Shown: positions 1 to 8,594 of the stretch, piece by piece
Numbering within the stretch: the first letter of the stretch is position 1
How the letters are laid out: each line of letters starts with the position of its first letter
NCBI GenBank assembly: GCA_000990325.1
Contig: LBPS01000013.1
Coordinates: forward strand, 1 to 41,473
Reading direction: 5' to 3'
DNA length: 41,473 bases
Origin: Candidatus Nomurabacteria bacterium GW2011_GWE2_34_25
Lineage (GTDB): Bacteria > Patescibacteriota > Minisyncoccia > Phycocordibacterales > UBA9973
Translations under genes and position numbers: made by a program
Notes under the pieces: generated by a model
Told to the model about the DNA's origin: nothing
What the model saw: only the letters and a program-made list of their open reading frames with translations
Database searches by the model: none

Positions 1-1
1 T

Positions 2-445
2 AAAACTTTAAAAGATATAGAGAAAGCTCTTAATATAAACGAAGATAGTGTTGTCTACGATTTAGGTTGTGGGGATGGAAGAGTTCTTTTTTATTTATAT
101 AAAAATAATCCTAAGGCTAAATATATAGGAATTGAAAATAGTCAATTTCCCCTCCTTGTTTTCAATGTTAGAAATTGGTTTTTCAAGAGAAAAAACAAAT
201 CAAATATTTCAATCATTGGAAAAGACTTTTTTGATGTAAACTTGTCAGATGCTACTCATATATTTACTTATCTTTACCCAAATGTAATGGATGATCTAAT
301 CCCAAAGCTAGATAAAGAACTTAAATCAGGGACTCGTTTAATTTCAGCATCTTTTCGTTTTACTGGTAGACGTGAAATAGAAGAAATTGATTTAAAAAGG
401 AACAATTACCAACTAGCAAAAAAAGTATATGTTTATGAATTTTAG
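2..445 (+). CDS. Class I SAM-dependent methyltransferase, 5' truncated by the window edge
   Basis: The frame is open from base 2 and ends with TAG at 443-445, giving 147 residues of the C-terminal part. Near the start it shows VYDLGCGDGRV, the glycine-rich SAM-binding motif I of class I methyltransferases, followed by YIGIEN (the acidic motif II loop) and THIFTYLYPNVMDDL, where a motif IV region is expected. The internal ATG at 242 is not the start, because the SAM-binding motif lies upstream of it in the same frame. The beginning of the gene lies outside the window. The substrate cannot be told: small Parcubacterial methyltransferases of this shape are usually left as class I methyltransferase. 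The fold is clear from the motifs; the function is unassigned. Confidence 0.85.
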   Translation, partial: KTLKDIEKALNINEDSVVYDLGCGDGRVLFYLYKNNPKAKYIGIENSQFPLLVFNVRNWFFKRKNKSNISIIGKDFFDVNLSDATHIFTYLYPNVMDDLIPKLDKELKSGTRLISASFRFTGRREIEEIDLKRNNYQLAKKVYVYEF

Positions 446-472
446 ATAAAATCCACTAGTTGCGTAATAGAA

Positions 473-501
473 TTTACTTAAATTATATTACGGAGTATAA
501 T
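473..501 (+). promoter_or_regulatory. Sigma70-type promoter for the gene at 510
   Basis: TTTACT at 473-478 and a perfect TATAAT at 496-501 are separated by 17 nt. The ATG at 510 lies 8 nt after the -10 box, so the transcript should start at or within a few bases of the start codon (leaderless). Confidence 0.6.
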
Positions 502-509
502 AATAATAT

Positions 510-2762
510 ATGATAACGAGCGATCTAATTGAGTATATAAAAATACAACTCAATAAAAATATTTCCAAAGATTTGATTATTTCACGACTCTCTCAAGTGG
601 GATGGAGGGCTGAAGATATTGAAGAGGGCTTTTTGTCTATTGAGACATCTCTAACTCCTCCTGTATTAGAAGCTAGTCTGTCTGCTGAAAATTTAAATAA
701 AGAAGAAGATATTAAGATAAAGGATGAAGACGGTGCGAAGACTGTTGATCCCTATCGTGAATTACCTGATGGAGTGGAATTGGAAAGTAGAGAGATATAT
801 AGAACTCCAAATTTTAAGAAGGAAGAAATACACACTCCTCCTACTGTGGAAAAGACAACCGAGAAAATCGAACCAGTAAAAATATGGGCTCCTACAACAA
901 TTCCAACTAAGATTGAAGAAACAAAGATAACCCCAGAACCTAAGAAAGAAGAAGCAGTAGAATTCTCAACAAATAAAGAGGTAGCGCCATACAGACTAGA
1001 AGTTGAAGGTGGAGAAAAACCTAATACTGATGAAATAAAAAAATCTTCTGACTTGGAATTTATCCCAACAATAAATAAAAATCCTTTTTCAAATCCTATT
1101 ACACAGACAATAGATAAGGTCGAGAGTCCCTTAATCTCACGAGAATTTATTCCATCAACAGAGAAGAATCCTTCTTCGGAACTAGTACCCCAGAAAGTTA
1201 ACTTACCCCCTCTTAAAATATCAAATACTAAAACTCCTATCCCGGAAAAAAGGATATCGGATATGGTGCAAAAAAGCGCTATGATATCTTCTTATTCTCA
1301 AGATATTTTAGCTGCAAAAAAGGAAGAACCCATTATCACTAAAAAAAGCAATTTACTTTTAAAGATAGGAATTTTAATGTTTATTATCGGTCTTGTTGGT
1401 GGAATGGTTTTTGCTTTTGTTGAAGGATATTTAAGGATTCCTTGGTTAAATATTAATCTTTCTGTTGTTAAGAAAGATCCTAAAACAATAATTTTGAATA
1501 CTTCTTCTTCGCTTTCAAAACTGAAATCATACAAAGTAGAAAACAATATAAGCATTTCATCCCCATCATTATCCAATATAACCACTGGATTATCTAGTGG
1601 AAGTGTAGTTGCATCAAAAGATCGAGATTCTATATCTGTAAACACTAAGGGCATAGTAAATCATTTAAACAATAAATTAATGTTTGATTACATTTTGAAT
1701 CTCGAGAGTTCTATTTTAGAAAATGATATAAATAGTAATTGGAAATATAACGGAACGGATCTATATGTATCGATCCCAGATTTGAACCAAGTCTTGGGTA
1801 GTGACGCTCCAGTTGCCACAGCAGTATCATTAAAGCCCGATCAATTAAATTTAATTATTCCAGAATTATCAAGCGAGATGCAAAAAACAGTAAAAGATAT
1901 TGATATCTACAACTTGATGTCGGGGGAAGTTCCTCTATATATAAAAAATGAAGTATCTTCAATTTTTAAAGAATTTATTAATAATTTAGAATATTCAGAG
2001 AAGGCAGATGAAAATATACGTGGAGTCGATACATATCACTATGAATTAACTGCCGACCGTCAATCAACAAAGAAATTTCTGACTTCTCTTACAAATATTT
2101 TTGTTGTGAAACTTACCGCAGATCAAAAAAGCAATTTAGATGAGGTATTGGGTTCATCGAGCATAAGTTCTTTTGAAGTTTGGATTGGTAAGAATGATGA
2201 TAATTTATATCAAATAAAGTTCACATTAAATACTCCTTTGTCTAAAGTATTAGACTTAAACGACAGCGGAATAGCTGGTAATGAAGTAAAATTAGATTGG
2301 ATGATTACATATTATGACTTAGATGTTCCAAATAATATCAATTTTCCTGATGCACAATTAGATATGATTGAGTTTATAAAAAGTATTAGAGATGTAAAAA
2401 TTAAAAATTTCATTTCCTCTTTTAGATCACATGCGGTATTATTCAAAAATGCAGTGGGTTCTTTTGGAACAAGATCCAATCCTGCAGGAAGCTGTACTAA
2501 CCCAAACCCTGGATCAATCTTTTCTCCTAAGGGCCACAATAAAGGGGCGGATCAAAGCGTAGGTTCTATAGCAGAGATTATGAACTCCTTACTTTCGATA
2601 ACAAACGGAGCAGGGTCTTGCTATTCTACCTCGAGGGAGTGGGCTCTCAGCGCTCCACTTTCTACGGTGACAGAAGGAGGCACTTCCAACTTTTATTGTG
2701 TTGATACTACGGGGAACACAACAATATTACAAACTCCTATAACTGGACCAGCTTGTAAATAA
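510..2762 (+). CDS. Membrane-anchored protein with long disordered linker and pilin-like C-terminus
   Basis: 750 residues. Residues 1-45 form a small helical domain of the kind often found at the start of CPR membrane proteins. About 50-275 is a Glu/Lys/Pro-rich low-complexity stretch, presumably disordered and cytoplasmic. One transmembrane helix follows at about 283-305 (LLLKIGILMFIIGLVGGMVF). The external part (about 306-640) looks beta-rich with many Ser/Thr/Asn, broadly like lipoprotein-type carrier folds. The last ~110 residues carry four cysteines and the stretch EWALSAPLSTV followed by YCVDTTG, which resembles the C-terminal domain of Parcubacterial type IV pilin-like proteins. The start is set by a promoter 8 nt upstream. 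The gene stands alone ahead of tRNA-His. Function is not known; a surface role linked to pili is inference. Confidence 0.7.
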   Translation: MITSDLIEYIKIQLNKNISKDLIISRLSQVGWRAEDIEEGFLSIETSLTPPVLEASLSAENLNKEEDIKIKDEDGAKTVDPYRELPDGVELESREIYRTPNFKKEEIHTPPTVEKTTEKIEPVKIWAPTTIPTKIEETKITPEPKKEEAVEFSTNKEVAPYRLEVEGGEKPNTDEIKKSSDLEFIPTINKNPFSNPITQTIDKVESPLISREFIPSTEKNPSSELVPQKVNLPPLKISNTKTPIPEKRISDMVQKSAMISSYSQDILAAKKEEPIITKKSNLLLKIGILMFIIGLVGGMVFAFVEGYLRIPWLNINLSVVKKDPKTIILNTSSSLSKLKSYKVENNISISSPSLSNITTGLSSGSVVASKDRDSISVNTKGIVNHLNNKLMFDYILNLESSILENDINSNWKYNGTDLYVSIPDLNQVLGSDAPVATAVSLKPDQLNLIIPELSSEMQKTVKDIDIYNLMSGEVPLYIKNEVSSIFKEFINNLEYSEKADENIRGVDTYHYELTADRQSTKKFLTSLTNIFVVKLTADQKSNLDEVLGSSSISSFEVWIGKNDDNLYQIKFTLNTPLSKVLDLNDSGIAGNEVKLDWMITYYDLDVPNNINFPDAQLDMIEFIKSIRDVKIKNFISSFRSHAVLFKNAVGSFGTRSNPAGSCTNPNPGSIFSPKGHNKGADQSVGSIAEIMNSLLSITNGAGSCYSTSREWALSAPLSTVTEGGTSNFYCVDTTGNTTILQTPITGPACK

Positions 2763-2868
2763 TAAAATTTTAATAGCACCTAGATTTTTTAGGCATTTTC
2801 TGGTATAAAGGGGGAGTCACCATTGTATTTTATGATGGTAAAAGTAATAGTGTTTGTATAGATGATAT

Positions 2869-2944
2869 GGTGCCTATAGTGTAACGGTTAGCACTAGAGT
2901 TTGTGGAACTCTCAGTTTGGGTTCAAATCCCAGTAGGCACCCCA
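2869..2944 (+). tRNA. tRNA-His (anticodon GTG), CCA encoded
   Basis: A full cloverleaf can be folded. The acceptor stem is GTGCCTA (2870-2876) with TAGGCAC (2934-2940), with the extra G at 2869 opposite C2941, the hallmark of tRNA-His. The anticodon stem is AGAGT/ACTCT and the loop TTGTGGA gives anticodon GTG. The T-loop is GTTCAAATC. CCA follows at 2942-2944. Confidence 0.95.
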
Positions 2945-2980
2945 AAACAAAAACCCCTGAAAAGGGTTGTTTTTGTTTTG
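2945..2980 (+). terminator. Intrinsic terminator after tRNA-His
   Basis: AACCC pairs with GGGTT across a short loop, extended by complementary AAAACAAA and GTTTTTGTTTT arms and ending in a T-rich run. It lies directly behind the encoded CCA. Confidence 0.8.
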
Positions 2981-3032
2981 AAATATCCTCACTTACTCAA
3001 AAGAGTTCTCTTGTGGTAATATTATAAACATA

Positions 3033-4154
3033 ATGAAAAATATACTCCCTATAGTTTTTATTGTGACTTTTATAACCTTTCTAATAGGACTTGGTCACTT
3101 TGTAATATATAAAAGTTTGTTGGCAATTTTTGATATAACTGTTTTCAGAGTAATAAATATTACAAGAATCTTCTTTATCTCTGGGTCACTCAGTTTCGTA
3201 GTTATGACTATATTAACCAACTATGGATACAATAAAGTCTTCTCTTTCTTATATGAGACAAGTGCTATTTGGCTTGGCACTGTTTACTTTCTATTTATTG
3301 CAAGCGTTATATTCATGATAGTTTGTGGAGTTGGATCCCTTTTTAATATGCCAACTATTGCTATTAGAATCATTGGAATGGTTCTTTTGTCAGCAGGATT
3401 AGGCATTAGCGTCTATGGAGTTATCCATACATATTATTTGAAAGTTACAAATTATACAGTAAAAATAAATAACCTTCCTGACGTTTGGAACAACAAGAAG
3501 ATAGTGATGTCTGCCGACACTCATTTTGGAAATATTCGGAATGTTCGTTTCGGAGAAAGGCTTGTGAAGAAAATAAATGAGGAGAATCCTGACTTAGTTC
3601 TAATAGCAGGGGACTATTATGATGGGCCACATATAAATGATGGAGAGATTGCAAATGTTTTAAAAGATATTCACTCTAAGAAGGGGATAATATTTGCTCC
3701 TGGAAACCATGAGGAATATGGTAATAGTGGAGAGTTTAGTAAATTGTTAACTGATGCTGGTGTCCTAGTTCTTTCCAATAGAACAACAAACATTGATGGA
3801 ATACAGATATCGGGTGTTGATTATACTACTGGTTCAAACAAAGAATTACTATCTTCAGTGATAGGCAACATGAATTTATCAAAGGGAATACCCCAAATCC
3901 TTATTAAACATGCACCCAACAATCTATCGGTCGTAGCTGACGAAGGGTTTGATCTTGTTGTTTCGGGGCATGTCCACCGGGGACAAGTATGGCCAGGCCA
4001 GTGGATTGTGAAGATGATATTTAAAGAATTTTCATATGGATTAAATTATTTTAATAAAACAGCTGTAGTTACAACTAGTGGTGCTGGTACATGGGGTCCA
4101 CCACAGAGAGTAGGGACCAATAGTGAAATTGTTGTAATTAATCTTGAAAAATAG
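3033..4154 (+). CDS. Membrane metallophosphoesterase (YkuE/YaeI-like)
   Basis: 373 residues. The first ~140 contain four to five hydrophobic helices. The calcineurin-like metallophosphoesterase domain follows with all core motifs: D162-x-H164 (ADTHFG), GD at 193-194 (AGDYYD), GNHE at 224-227, H293 (IKHAP) and GHVHRGQ at 312-318. These residues bind two metal ions and hydrolyse phosphoesters; in the YkuE/YaeI branch, membrane-bound members are linked to lipid or cell-envelope phosphoesters. The active site could face either side of the membrane. It follows the terminator of tRNA-His with a short spacer holding a TAATAT box at 3017-3022, and appears to be a single-gene unit. The substrate is not determined. 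Confidence 0.88.
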   Translation: MKNILPIVFIVTFITFLIGLGHFVIYKSLLAIFDITVFRVINITRIFFISGSLSFVVMTILTNYGYNKVFSFLYETSAIWLGTVYFLFIASVIFMIVCGVGSLFNMPTIAIRIIGMVLLSAGLGISVYGVIHTYYLKVTNYTVKINNLPDVWNNKKIVMSADTHFGNIRNVRFGERLVKKINEENPDLVLIAGDYYDGPHINDGEIANVLKDIHSKKGIIFAPGNHEEYGNSGEFSKLLTDAGVLVLSNRTTNIDGIQISGVDYTTGSNKELLSSVIGNMNLSKGIPQILIKHAPNNLSVVADEGFDLVVSGHVHRGQVWPGQWIVKMIFKEFSYGLNYFNKTAVVTTSGAGTWGPPQRVGTNSEIVVINLEK

Positions 4155-4193
4155 CATGAAAAACCATCTATTTTTTATGTTCAATATTTAGGT

Positions 4194-4199
4194 TATAAT
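4194..4199 (+). promoter_or_regulatory. -10 box (TATAAT) for the gene at 4206
   Basis: A perfect TATAAT lies 6 nt before the ATG at 4206, implying a leaderless transcript. No convincing -35 is visible. Confidence 0.55.
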
Positions 4200-4205
4200 A
4201 CACTT

Positions 4206-5906
4206 ATGAATTCAGAAACTAAGATTTGCCAGAATTGTAAAAAAGACTTCACAATTGAGCCCGATGACTTCTCTTTTTATGAGAAGATGAAGGTGCCAGT
4301 GCCTACTTGGTGTCCGGACTGTAGGATGGTTCGTCGACTTATATGGAGAAATGAGCGTAATTTATTTCGTAGAAAAGATGCACTCACAGGAGAGGATTCC
4401 TTCTCTGGTTTCCCTGCTGAAGCCAATTTGCAAACATATGAAAATAGTTATTGGTATGGAGATAAATGGAATTCTCTAGATTATGGAATGGATTATGATT
4501 TCTCTAAGCCATTCTTTAAACAATTTTATGATCTCCTATCTCGAGTACCACTTATGGCAAAATCATCTGCTAGTTTTATGATTAATTCAGATTATTGTAA
4601 TGAAGCTGGAAGACTTCGTAATGCGTATCTATGCTTCGATTCAGATTTTGTTGAAAATTCTGCCTATCTAGTTAAAGCTACAAACATGAATGACTCCTTT
4701 GACTCTCACGAAGTAATAGAGGGTGAACTATGCTATGAAGATGTTATGGTCTACAAATCTTATAGAACTTTTTATTCTCTAGACTGTGAAAGCTGTGTAG
4801 ATGTTTGGTTTAGTAAAGGACTTCGAGGATGTACAAACTGTTTTGGGTGTGTAAATCTACGAGGTAAATCTTATTATTTTTTTAACGAACAATTACCAAA
4901 AGAAGAATATGAAAAAAGGTTATCTGAATTAAATTTGGGGTCTTATGAATCAATCTCAAAAATACGTATTAAGGTTTTAGAATTTTGGCAAAAATTTCCG
5001 GTGAAATATTATCATGGAATACGAAACATCAGTTTTACTGGTGATAGAATTAGTGACTGCAAAAATGTTCGTGACTCTTTTTCAATACAAGAAGGTGAGA
5101 ATATGCGCTACATAGAGATCAGTGTTCTTAAGGCTGCTAATTCATATGATTGCGTCCAGCTTTTCATGGGAGTTGAAAATGCTTATGAGTGTACAACAGT
5201 AGGAGAAGGGGCATATAATTTGAGATATTGTTTTAATTCTTGGGGCGGTTCACGAGATCTGGAATATTGTGGTTATTGTATAGGAGTAGTTGATTGTTTT
5301 GGTTGTGTAGGATTAAAGAAGAAACAATATTGTGTTTTTAATAAACAATACACAAAGGAAGAATATTTTGATCTTGTAGAAAAAATAAAGAAACACATGA
5401 ATGATATGCCATATGTTGATCACATAGGACGGTCCTATGTATATGGTGAATTTTTCCCATCTGAATTTTCACCTCTTGCATACAATGAAAGTCTTGCTCA
5501 AGATTACGTTCCTATAAATAGGGAACAAGCAAAAGAAAAAGGATTTGTATGGCGTGAACCAAATGCACGTGAATTTCAAACTACAATTAAAGGAGTAGAC
5601 CTACCTGATTTAATTAATGATGTGCCAGAAAGTATTACTAAAGAAATTATTGCTTGTGAGACTTGTAAGCGTGCTTATAGAATAGTCCCTATTGAATTAC
5701 AGTTTTATAAACGTATTGGCTTACCTTTACCTCACAAGTGTCACAATTGCCGATTTCTAGATCGTTATGAATTTATTAACAAACCAAAACTATACCATCG
5801 TTCTTGTATGAAAGAAGGATGTGAAAACGAATTTGAAACCTCATATTCTCCTGACAGTTCGGAAATAGTATATTGTGAGAAGTGTTACCAACAAGAAGTG
5901 TATTAG
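4206..5906 (+). CDS. Cys-rich zinc-ribbon protein typical of Parcubacteria, function unknown
   Basis: 566 residues with more than 30 cysteines. It opens with a treble-clef or ribbon-like pair of CxxC motifs (CQNC at 8-11 and CPDC about 30 residues later) with the stretch KVPVPTWCPDCR. A second related pair lies near the C-terminus (CETCKRAY followed by LPLPHKCHNCR), then CEKC at the end. The repeat of the phrase 'FYxxxxxPxPxxCxxCR' at both ends shows the two zinc modules are duplicates of each other. The centre has repeated Cys-containing segments such as CTNCFGCVNLR and CGYCIGVVDCFGCVGL, which look like imperfect repeats of a beta-helix or solenoid. Proteins of this architecture are widespread in Parcubacteria, but I know of no assigned function. 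Zinc binding is inferred from the CxxC pairs. Confidence 0.75.
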   Translation: MNSETKICQNCKKDFTIEPDDFSFYEKMKVPVPTWCPDCRMVRRLIWRNERNLFRRKDALTGEDSFSGFPAEANLQTYENSYWYGDKWNSLDYGMDYDFSKPFFKQFYDLLSRVPLMAKSSASFMINSDYCNEAGRLRNAYLCFDSDFVENSAYLVKATNMNDSFDSHEVIEGELCYEDVMVYKSYRTFYSLDCESCVDVWFSKGLRGCTNCFGCVNLRGKSYYFFNEQLPKEEYEKRLSELNLGSYESISKIRIKVLEFWQKFPVKYYHGIRNISFTGDRISDCKNVRDSFSIQEGENMRYIEISVLKAANSYDCVQLFMGVENAYECTTVGEGAYNLRYCFNSWGGSRDLEYCGYCIGVVDCFGCVGLKKKQYCVFNKQYTKEEYFDLVEKIKKHMNDMPYVDHIGRSYVYGEFFPSEFSPLAYNESLAQDYVPINREQAKEKGFVWREPNAREFQTTIKGVDLPDLINDVPESITKEIIACETCKRAYRIVPIELQFYKRIGLPLPHKCHNCRFLDRYEFINKPKLYHRSCMKEGCENEFETSYSPDSSEIVYCEKCYQQEVY

Positions 5907-5912
5907 TAATTT

Positions 5913-6173
5913 ATGCAAACTTTAAAAAATAATATGAAACTCGAAGTCATTGGATCAGGATGTAAAAAGTGTAAAGCATTGTTTGAATTGACGGAAATCG
6001 TTGCTAAGGAACTGGGTATTCATGATACAGTTCTATATAGTACAGATATAAACAAAATTGTAGCAATGGGGCTTATGAGTAGCCCTGTCTTAACTGTAAA
6101 CGATAAGCCTGTTCTGGTTGGTATGTTGCCAGATAAAGAAAGATTAAAGGAAATTATTTCTAAAAACATTTAA
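5913..6173 (+). CDS. Small thioredoxin/glutaredoxin-like protein (redox-active disulfide protein 2 type)
   Basis: 86 residues with the thioredoxin-fold start MKLEVIGSGCKKCKALFEL. CKKC is the redox-active CxxC, and the later segment SSPVLTVNDKPVLVG supplies the expected cis-proline (SP). This is the archaeal/bacterial MTH895-like family. The ATG at 5934 (MKLEV) is an equally good or better start, since seven residues before it are not part of the fold. It lies 6 nt after the Cys-rich gene and 1 nt ahead of a permease gene. This thioredoxin-like plus ArsP/YraQ permease pairing is common in bacteria, and the protein probably delivers or receives electrons for a thiol- or metalloid-related step. 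The exact partner is unknown. Confidence 0.85.
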   Translation: MQTLKNNMKLEVIGSGCKKCKALFELTEIVAKELGIHDTVLYSTDINKIVAMGLMSSPVLTVNDKPVLVGMLPDKERLKEIISKNI

Positions 6174-6174
6174 T

Positions 6175-7140
6175 ATGTTTTATCCCATACAACTACTAGC
6201 TGATTGGTTAACTTATACAGTCTTTGGAATTATCCCAAAGACCTTACTAGCTTCGGCTGTAAATTTCTTCATTTTTGACACTATTAAAATCTTTATTCTT
6301 CTTGCTGGTATTATTTTTATTGTTTCTATAATTCGTTCGTATCTACCACCAGAGAAAATACGAGTAATACTTTCACGAAAGAATAAATATATAGGAAATG
6401 TCCCAGCCTCACTTCTAGGAATCATTACTCCGTTTTGTTCTTGCTCAGCTATTCCACTTTTCCTTGGTTTTGTTCAGGCGGGGGTCCCACTTGGAACTAC
6501 ATTTTCTTTTCTAATAGCATCACCAATGATTAACGAAGTAGCACTTGTATTACTCTTGGGATTATTTGGTTGGAAGATTGCAATTATCTATATAGTAACA
6601 GGCCTCATTATCTCAATACTTTCTGGGGTTGTAATAGGCTCTTTAAAAGTAGAAAATCTTGTTGAATCATTTGTTTATGAAAATTCTGTAAATGGAAACA
6701 ATCTTGAACTACCTAGTTTATCTCGCATAGAAAGAATTAATTATGCACTAGATTACACAACAGATATTTTGAAAAAAGTTTGGCCTTACATACTAGTAGG
6801 TATTGGTCTCGGAGCTTGGATACATGGTTATTTACCTGCTGACTTCTTGGTAGAATATGCTGGGTCTGGTAAATGGTATGCTGTACCACTTGCTGTACTT
6901 ATCGGTATTCCTCTTTATTCAAATGCGGCAGGAGTAATACCTCTCGTATCTGCACTAACAGAGAAAGGTGTATCTATGGGTACTACGCTCGCATTTATGA
7001 TGTCTGTAACGGCCTTATCACTTCCAGAATTTATGATTCTTAAGAAAGTTATGAAAATAAAACTTATCTTTATTTTTGCAGGAATTGTAAGTGTAGGGAT
7101 AGTATTTACAGGGTATTTATTTAATATTATTTTAAAATAA
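6175..7140 (+). CDS. ArsP/YraQ-type permease (UPF0718, DUF318)
   Basis: 321 residues with about eight hydrophobic helices. The family signature TPFCSCSAIPLFLGFVQAG is present at about 83-101, with the conserved Cys-x-Cys in a membrane helix, followed by SFLIASPMINEVAL. A second half repeats the theme (IPLYSNAAGVIPLV). Members of this family include ArsP, which exports trivalent organoarsenicals; many others have unknown cargo. It starts 1 nt after the thioredoxin-like gene, so the two are translated from one message. A role in moving a thiol-reactive compound is inference. Confidence 0.87.
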   Translation: MFYPIQLLADWLTYTVFGIIPKTLLASAVNFFIFDTIKIFILLAGIIFIVSIIRSYLPPEKIRVILSRKNKYIGNVPASLLGIITPFCSCSAIPLFLGFVQAGVPLGTTFSFLIASPMINEVALVLLLGLFGWKIAIIYIVTGLIISILSGVVIGSLKVENLVESFVYENSVNGNNLELPSLSRIERINYALDYTTDILKKVWPYILVGIGLGAWIHGYLPADFLVEYAGSGKWYAVPLAVLIGIPLYSNAAGVIPLVSALTEKGVSMGTTLAFMMSVTALSLPEFMILKKVMKIKLIFIFAGIVSVGIVFTGYLFNIILK

Positions 7141-7155
7141 TATTTTAAAAGACCG

Positions 7156-7184
7156 GTTACAATTTGAGAAAAAGATAGTATAAT
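7156..7184 (+). promoter_or_regulatory. Promoter for the gene at 7191
   Basis: GTTACA at 7156-7161, a 17-nt spacer and TATAAT at 7179-7184. The ATG is 6 nt after the -10 box, so the transcript should be leaderless. Confidence 0.6.
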
Positions 7185-7190
7185 GCCCTT

Positions 7191-7739
7191 ATGAACAACC
7201 CACAAAAACTTGGTATTAAAGTATTCTACTATTATCTTTCCAGAAAGATTTCGCTAGGAGTTATACTACTAGTAGTTTCTTTTATTGTTTCATCTTCGAA
7301 AGATTTCATCGTATCAAAGATGGTTATGCTTTTGCCTGTTAGTGTTACAGCAGTTGTCGTCAACTTTTTAACTAGTGGATTATTTATCATATCAGCTGTA
7401 TTTATACTTGGAGCATTTGTAACAAGTTGGTTTAAATATACAAGTTGTGACTTTTCTTTAGACGAGAATGCTTTCAATATTAGAAGAGGATTCTTCACTA
7501 AGAAGGAAATTTCTATACCATATAGACAAATTCAGAATGTAAATATTGAGCAATCTATAAGTCACAAAATGCTCGGAATTGGTAAGTTGGTTATCCTAAC
7601 AGAAGGGGACCATAGTGAAAATAATGGTGAAGCTTCTGGAGGATCTTTTGATGTTATAGACTACGTTTTAGCACATAAAGTTCGTGAATTTATCTTACAA
7701 AGAGCTAATTTTCAAATAGTTAAGGATTCTACAATTTAA
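7191..7739 (+). CDS. Membrane protein with bacterial PH domain (bPH2/YdbS-like)
   Basis: 182 residues. Two transmembrane helices (about 22-38 and 52-80) are followed by a bacterial pleckstrin-homology domain of the YdbS/YdbT type: FNIRRGFFTKKEISIPYRQIQ is divided here as FNIRRGFFTKKE and ISIPYRQIQNVNIEQS, and GIGKLVILTEGD follows. In this family the conserved R-G-F and P-Y-x-x-I-Q positions form the first strands of the fold. The role of these proteins is poorly known, and they are often linked to the envelope. Its own promoter sits just before the ATG, and the mutarotase gene begins 11 nt after its stop. Confidence 0.82.
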   Translation: MNNPQKLGIKVFYYYLSRKISLGVILLVVSFIVSSSKDFIVSKMVMLLPVSVTAVVVNFLTSGLFIISAVFILGAFVTSWFKYTSCDFSLDENAFNIRRGFFTKKEISIPYRQIQNVNIEQSISHKMLGIGKLVILTEGDHSENNGEASGGSFDVIDYVLAHKVREFILQRANFQIVKDSTI

Positions 7740-7750
7740 AATTTAAAAAT

Positions 7751-8560
7751 ATGAAAGAAAATAGTAGTTTTGAAAAAACACACGAATTAAAAATTGAAAC
7801 CATTAAAGGGCCTAATGGTTGCGAAGTCTCTTTTTGTCCTCTACGTGGTGGAATTATAACCTCGTTAAAGTTAAACGGGAAAGAGCTTCTTTTCCTAGAT
7901 AAAGAAACATTTAAAAATAAAGAAGTCAGTGTTAAAGGGGGAATTCCATATCTATTTCCGAATGCTGGACCATTAGATCCAAATACCAAATTTCCCAATT
8001 TAGCACAGCATGGGTTTGCTAGAAATTTAGAATGGAAAAATGAAAATACAGAAAATGGATTTTGTATAACTCTAGTTTCAAGCGAAGAAACCAAAAAATT
8101 ATATCCTTATAATTTTAAATTCTCTATTAAGGGAAGTTTTAATGAAGACAGTTCATTTACCATGGAAACAGAAATAGAAAATCTGGAAGAAAATGAAGAT
8201 ATGCCTATCTCAATGGGGCTACATCCGTATTTTAATGTTTCGAATGAAGAAAAGAAAAATATTAAATTTAATTTTGAAGGCGGAAAATATGTCGAAGAGC
8301 AAATAGAAAGTTGGGCCAATGGTAAGGCCATTTCTATTGAAAATCCAGGAGTTCCAATAGAAGTTGAGATTCCAGGATTAGGAACTTCAGTTATTGATCT
8401 ATCAAAAGAATTTAAAAGGATCTGGGTATGGTCTATGTCTGGGAAGGACTTTGTGTGTATTGAACCAGTAATGAGAGACAAAAATGGACTTCTGAATAAT
8501 CCAGAATTAATAAAACCGAAAGATACATTTAAAGCTAGTGTTAATTTCAAGCTGGATTAG
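7751..8560 (+). CDS. Aldose 1-epimerase family protein (galactose mutarotase-like)
   Basis: 269 residues covering the whole beta-sandwich of the mutarotase-like superfamily. Recognisable parts are GGIITSLKLNGKELLFLD near the N-terminus, GGIPYLFPNAGPL, QHGFARNLEW (the substrate-binding His-Gly-Phe-Ala-Arg), MGLHPYFNV (the second catalytic His) and CIEPVMRDKNGL with the general-base Glu. Enzymes of the family interconvert the alpha and beta anomers of free or phosphorylated hexoses. The absence of a signal peptide places it in the cytoplasm. It lies just upstream of manC, consistent with a role in feeding hexose anomers into nucleotide-sugar synthesis. Whether it prefers a hexose or hexose 6-phosphate cannot be told. 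Confidence 0.88.
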   Translation: MKENSSFEKTHELKIETIKGPNGCEVSFCPLRGGIITSLKLNGKELLFLDKETFKNKEVSVKGGIPYLFPNAGPLDPNTKFPNLAQHGFARNLEWKNENTENGFCITLVSSEETKKLYPYNFKFSIKGSFNEDSSFTMETEIENLEENEDMPISMGLHPYFNVSNEEKKNIKFNFEGGKYVEEQIESWANGKAISIENPGVPIEVEIPGLGTSVIDLSKEFKRIWVWSMSGKDFVCIEPVMRDKNGLLNNPELIKPKDTFKASVNFKLD

Positions 8561-8579
8561 TTCTTTGTTGTATTTTTGA

Positions 8580-8585
8580 TATAAT
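8580..8585 (+). promoter_or_regulatory. -10 box (TATAAT) for manC
   Basis: A perfect TATAAT lies 9 nt before the manC ATG. The leader would be at most a few bases. Confidence 0.5.
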
Positions 8586-8594
8586 CTATCTTAT

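Noticed and set aside
1298-1654. Minus-strand frames over the membrane-anchored protein and many similar frames over other genes
   Set aside because: They are antisense shadows of genes with clear families or sensible composition, without starts or motifs of their own.
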